From: Anaerolineales bacterium
Lineage (GTDB): Bacteria; Chloroflexota; Anaerolineae; Aggregatilineales; J027
Length of the DNA: 64,000 bases
Assembly (NCBI GenBank): GCA_020634155.1
Contig: JACKCI010000002.1
Coordinates: forward strand, 682,001 to 746,000
Reading direction: 5' to 3'
The translations under genes were made by a program, and so were the position numbers. This document shows, piece after piece, positions 61,201 through 64,000 of this stretch (its first letter is position 1; the number at the start of each line of letters is the position of its first letter). The notes beneath the pieces are model-generated. The model was not told where the DNA came from. It saw only the letters and a list, made by a program, of their open reading frames with translations, and did not search any database.

Positions 61201-64000
61201 GTTGGGGGGTACAAAGTCGATATGGCCTAGACCCTCGGCGTCCGTTGTGGTGGAGCCAGTGCTGACCTCAATTTCCTCGACATCCCAACGCCAAACGGTG
61301 CGTCCGGTCTCGTCTTTTTCTTGGACGCTCGACCAACGCCGTTCTACAATGCGGTAATCGATAGATTGTTCAGGCACGGGCTGGCCTAGCCAATCAAGGC
61401 TGATGACCTTGAAGCCAGTGTCTTCGTTAGCTTGATTAACATAGCTATCGGGGGCCACACCGACATAGACATAGCCTTGATGCACGATAACTTGAGTGCG
61501 GCTGGCTACTTCTTGGTCGGTCTCATCGGTGATGACGGCTTCAATGATGTAGGTCTGGCTTTGGGTCTTTTCGCCCAAGTCCGCCGGAATCTCAATCATG
61601 AAGTGGCCTTGGTCATCGGTGGTGCCTTCGCCACTGGCAATCAGTTCGCGCTCAGTGTCGTAGTAATCATAGGGGCCGCTATCGTAGTTGTAGTCCACGA
61701 AGGAATAGTACCCCGGCCCATCATAGCGGTTATAGAAGAAGTTATTGCCGATGACACTCCACTCAACCTTGGCATTCGAGACGGGTGAGCCGAAGAAATA
61801 GCGGCCCTCGACATCGACCTCAATCGTTTCACCTTGGGCAACTTCGGTCTCAACGGGTGCTAGATTAACTTGATACTCAGGAGCGCGGTATTCTGCCACC
61901 CCAAAACTGATGCTGAAGGTCTTGCGATACTCATATTGATCGACTTCGCCAAAGGGTGACGCCACAATGCGGTAATAACCCAAGCCCGCCTCGGCATCCA
62001 AGGTAAATTCACCCGAAAAGGTGCCAAAGGTGGTGAGGGGTAGGTCATCCTCATAGACGATATAGTCTTCGGGGTCTCTGACGACAACATGCACGGTGTC
62101 GATGTCGGTCATGGGCGTATACAGCACATCGTCACGGTTCCGCAGCACCCCACGGAAATAGACGGGCTGGTCAGGGCGATAGAGTGGGCGATCGGTATAG
62201 AGATAGCCGCGGAAGTTTACCGGACTGTAATCGGTGGGGATTTCAAAGTACCAAGGGTCAATTCCTTGTGAGAAGTCGCTGACGACAAAGCCAAAGTAGG
62301 GGTCGGTCTCGACCACCGCATAGACAGTGGTATACAGAGAAGTCAGGTCGGGGGTATCCACCATCATCAAGCCGTTGGCATCGGTGGTGCCGGATGCAAC
62401 CTGTCCAAAATCACTGCTGTGGATAGTCACGAGAACGTTGGGAATAGGAAGACCTGACTGCATATCGGTGACCCACACCAAGGTCTGGTCGGGGCTAAAC
62501 TTCATCGTCAAGTTGGCATTTGCCACAATCATCGCATGGGTCAGGGGACGGCGTGGTTCTGGCAGTTCAGGCGCACGTGCCGACAGGAAGTAAACTCCCG
62601 GTTCAAGGGCGGGTGGGGCTTGGCTGTCATCAATGGTGAGTGGAGCCAGTGGCTCAATGAAGTAATTGCCTTGGGTGCCTTCTGCCATCCATCCGGTAAC
62701 GTTATCAACCTCGTTGTAAATCTCCCACCATAGATAACCGTCCCCGCAAATGGGGCCATTCTGAATCTGGACGGTGGTGCCGGGTTCATAGGTGGTGATA
62801 ATCTCGGATGCGGTGGTGGGTTGTTGGCGTACCCGCGAGGGGCGGGGGTCTGTCAGACCGACTTGGGCCGTTGCGCCTACATACAATTGTGAGGTTGGCG
62901 CACCCACACACTCGACATTGCCAATGCCGCTTCCACCTGTTGCCGAAAGATAGACCAATTCATAACGGTAAAGGTTGAGCGGCGATTGAACCGGAGCCGA
63001 CCATGAGCGAATCAGGTATTCGGCATTGGGTTCATAGTCATAACGGTAATCATACCCATTCGGGCCTGTAAAACGGGCCAAATCGCGGACATCCAACTCA
63101 TACAGTCGGAAGTCAATCTGACTGATATTGCGATGATTGACGAAGAGACGGGTGGCGTCGTTATAGGCATTGTAAGAGCCTACAAAGTCAGGAACGCTTA
63201 GATTAAAGTCGGGAGTATAGGGGCGGGTGCGGAAATTCACCACCTTCTGTTCATTGATGGTGTTGCCGTAGGGGTCAGCAATCCCCGGTAAAATGGTCAC
63301 GGTATAATCGCTGCTTGGCTCCATATCAAAATAGAGAACAAAGCTGGTGTCATAGCCATAGTAGTAGGTTTCATATTCCCGCCAAGGCTCTGGGTCAATA
63401 ATGACCTTACCTTCTAGGGTTTCCTCGTCAATCGGGGCCGTGAAGTAAATACGGAATCCGCCATAGGCATCCGTCAAGCCACCATCACTTGGGTCAGTTC
63501 GTAAGATAGCCGGATAAGGTACGGTATTGAAACTTTGTTGGTAATCAAAGTTCATCGCCGCCCCACTGGCGCTGCGGATGATGTCGCTCTCAACTTGAAT
63601 ATCATAGAGCGAGTCCAGTTCGAGCAAAGCAGTTGGCGTCAGCGTTACGCTACGGCGCGATTCGCTCCACTCATAGGTGACTGCGGGACGCACCCCACCG
63701 GGGCCTTCAAGCCAGATGCCCGCTTCAGTCGCTGGGTCCATCGGCTGGGTAAAACTGACGGTAATAGAGGTATCCAACGCGATACCACGCCCCCCATCAC
63801 GGGGAGTCATGTTGGAAACTTTGGGGACGTCGGTCGTGAAACGGAACACATAATCTTCCCCTAAAATGGCTCCATTACCACTGGCAAGACCCGCTTTAAC
63901 CGCGACACGGTACTCGGTACCACCCACCAGTACATCATCAGGGTGATAGATGTAGATAGAGGTATTGAGCCATTCGCCCGTACCAGCCAGCGCGGGCGTA
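58267..64000 (-). CDS. Alpha-2-macroglobulin family protein with thioester, SH3b-like insert and Ig-like N-terminal domains (5' truncated)
   Basis: At least 1910 residues; the frame is open to the right edge, so the start is missing. From the visible N-terminus it has Ig_5/SbsA-like domains (TPRDGGRGIALDTSITVSFTQPMDP), then MG-type domains and an SH3b-like stretch at about 62645-62895 (PSRVRQQPTTASEIITTYEPG). MG2 (YTDRPLYRPDQPVYFRGVLRN) and a bait-like GGGGGG region near 60475 follow. The thioester motif CIEQ is at 59738-59749, and the alpha/alpha thioester-containing and C-terminal receptor-like domains close the protein. Known role of bacterial members: trapping or blocking proteases at the cell surface. 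No C-terminal anchor is visible. Confidence 0.93.
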   Translation of the reverse strand, partial: TPALAGTGEWLNTSIYIYHPDDVLVGGTEYRVAVKAGLASGNGAILGEDYVFRFTTDVPKVSNMTPRDGGRGIALDTSITVSFTQPMDPATEAGIWLEGPGGVRPAVTYEWSESRRSVTLTPTALLELDSLYDIQVESDIIRSASGAAMNFDYQQSFNTVPYPAILRTDPSDGGLTDAYGGFRIYFTAPIDEETLEGKVIIDPEPWREYETYYYGYDTSFVLYFDMEPSSDYTVTILPGIADPYGNTINEQKVVNFRTRPYTPDFNLSVPDFVGSYNAYNDATRLFVNHRNISQIDFRLYELDVRDLARFTGPNGYDYRYDYEPNAEYLIRSWSAPVQSPLNLYRYELVYLSATGGSGIGNVECVGAPTSQLYVGATAQVGLTDPRPSRVRQQPTTASEIITTYEPGTTVQIQNGPICGDGYLWWEIYNEVDNVTGWMAEGTQGNYFIEPLAPLTIDDSQAPPALEPGVYFLSARAPELPEPRRPLTHAMIVANANLTMKFSPDQTLVWVTDMQSGLPIPNVLVTIHSSDFGQVASGTTDANGLMMVDTPDLTSLYTTVYAVVETDPYFGFVVSDFSQGIDPWYFEIPTDYSPVNFRGYLYTDRPLYRPDQPVYFRGVLRNRDDVLYTPMTDIDTVHVVVRDPEDYIVYEDDLPLTTFGTFSGEFTLDAEAGLGYYRIVASPFGEVDQYEYRKTFSISFGVAEYRAPEYQVNLAPVETEVAQGETIEVDVEGRYFFGSPVSNAKVEWSVIGNNFFYNRYDGPGYYSFVDYNYDSGPYDYYDTERELIASGEGTTDDQGHFMIEIPADLGEKTQSQTYIIEAVITDETDQEVASRTQVIVHQGYVYVGVAPDSYVNQANEDTGFKVISLDWLGQPVPEQSIDYRIVERRWSSVQEKDETGRTVWRWDVEEIEVSTGSTTTDAEGLGHIDFVPPNGGTFKIYTTSRDSAENLVRSSAFMWVSSREYVSWRQQNSNRVDLITDADSYEVGDTAEILIASPFQGTTYALITTERGSIMTSEVVVMESNSYVYRLPIEEIHAPNVFVSVLLTKGVDENNPYPQFRMGMAQLDVSRERLELHVEITPDIPEGVIVGPGDNVTLNVKITDWKGDPVNAEVGIGVTDLSVLTLASPNSGPLLDYFYGLQGVSVRTSTPLTVSVDQLTQTIIDTIKGGGGGGAEEGVIDIRQEFVDTPLWEPSVITTVNGEAQVVVKLPDNLTTWRIDARAVTTGLDGPMRVGQTTTDFISTIPLLIRPATPRFMIVGDKATMGAVVNNNTGTEQTVQIWMEGQGFMPAEGTELTQTVTIPVGGRVRVDWQVEVLDVPAIDVYFGVKNEDGTYQDASKSPVGIGDDQLLPVYRYAVAETVGTSGTLIGPDALSFTEIIALPARLDETRGELKIRLDRSLAGPALDGLSYLENYPHQCIEQTVSKFLPNVITMRALVALNQSNPELEANLRVQVNFGLQRLYAQQKVDGGWGWFPTDESNPLTTAYAVIGLVEAKTSNFPVEDQVLRRAVSYLNNYLLGVERRNPTAESWILNRQAFILYALARADAGNASRLTALYDLRDRLNLDARAYLTMAMHIVDARDPRIDTLISDFVTRATLSATGAHWEDRPDRYNWTTNTRTTALITMAMTQHDYTNALIPSAIRWMMVARKADAWETTQETAWAVMTLTEWMVASQELEADYEFNVRLNGDLLAIEDNTATTDNVKESEVLRIAINELLMDQANRLTMIKGEGTGNLYYTAHVTSFQYVPDVEPVSRGIIISRQYHMAGDPDKTPITQANVGDEIVVTLTIIAPRNLHYVVIEDPIPAGTEAINRNLLTTSQIGQRPTLNRDDPFGRGWGWWWFSRTEMRDEKLVMYSTYLPRGTYTYVYSIRASFEGEYNVIPTTGQEFYFPEVYGRGAGNLFIVNPAEE

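Overview
The window reads as a chromosomal stretch of a Chloroflexota bacterium, probably Anaerolineae-like. That placement is inference from the gene set and protein style, and no rRNA is present to confirm it. It is about 53% GC by eye and gene-dense, with no gap over 300 bases that lacks a gene. I see no insertion sequence, phage module or CRISPR array. Many genes overlap by 4 nt (ATGA) or sit a few bases apart, so most belong to operons. Long GC-rich hairpins, often without a T-run, separate many units.

Layout. 1-2.3 kb: end of an exported protein, a HEAT-repeat membrane protein with a duplicated two-cysteine module, and a lipoprotein. 2.3-7.2 kb: ClpB, then an overlapping pair of AAA+ chelatase subunit (ChlI/BchI type) and stand-alone BchD-type VWA protein. 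7.2-13 kb: AspS, a DUF4870 membrane protein, a selenocysteine tRNA (selC), a ClC-CBS-TrkA_C chloride channel and a zinc-ribbon/FHA protein. 13-22 kb: serine biosynthesis pair (SerA plus class V aminotransferase), phosphoglucose/phosphomannose isomerase, a peptide-type solute-binding protein, an unknown membrane protein whose start codon overlaps that of a divergent FHA protein, a double GNAT protein, a GT87/DUF2029 membrane protein and Hsp20.

22.6-35.6 kb is a respiratory and cytochrome c maturation supercluster on one strand. It encodes Rieske protein, cytochrome b with a C-terminal extension, a diheme cytochrome c split by a roughly 250-residue coiled coil, and a second diheme cytochrome c. 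CcmE (cysteine type, CxxxY), CcmF, CcmH, a CcmG-like thioredoxin, a CcmI-like protein, an unknown exported protein, CcmA, CcmB, CcmC and a small CcmD follow. The quinol:cytochrome c reductase and its heme attachment machinery are thus encoded together.

35.6-40.2 kb: a 1376-residue signalling ATPase with two degenerate cyclase-like domains and TPR-like repeats, then a small membrane protein. 40.2-51 kb: an amino-sugar (chitin or peptidoglycan fragment) locus. One operon carries solute-binding protein, two ABC permeases (one with a large transmembrane insertion), NagZ, a GH18 glycosidase, a ROK regulator and a stand-alone LacI-type sensor domain. A divergent operon carries a GlcNAc kinase and a NagB-II-like sugar isomerase/deaminase. 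Exported glycosidase, importer, cytoplasmic NagZ, kinase and deaminase form a near-complete route, although NagA is not in the window.

51-58 kb: a small charged protein, a GNAT enzyme, a wax-ester-synthase/DGAT fused to an SCP2 domain, a patatin lipase, a fatty-acyl reductase-like SDR and an S15-type hydrolase, suggesting neutral-lipid or wax-ester metabolism. 58-64 kb: a very large alpha-2-macroglobulin-like protein with an intact CxEQ thioester motif, running off the right edge.
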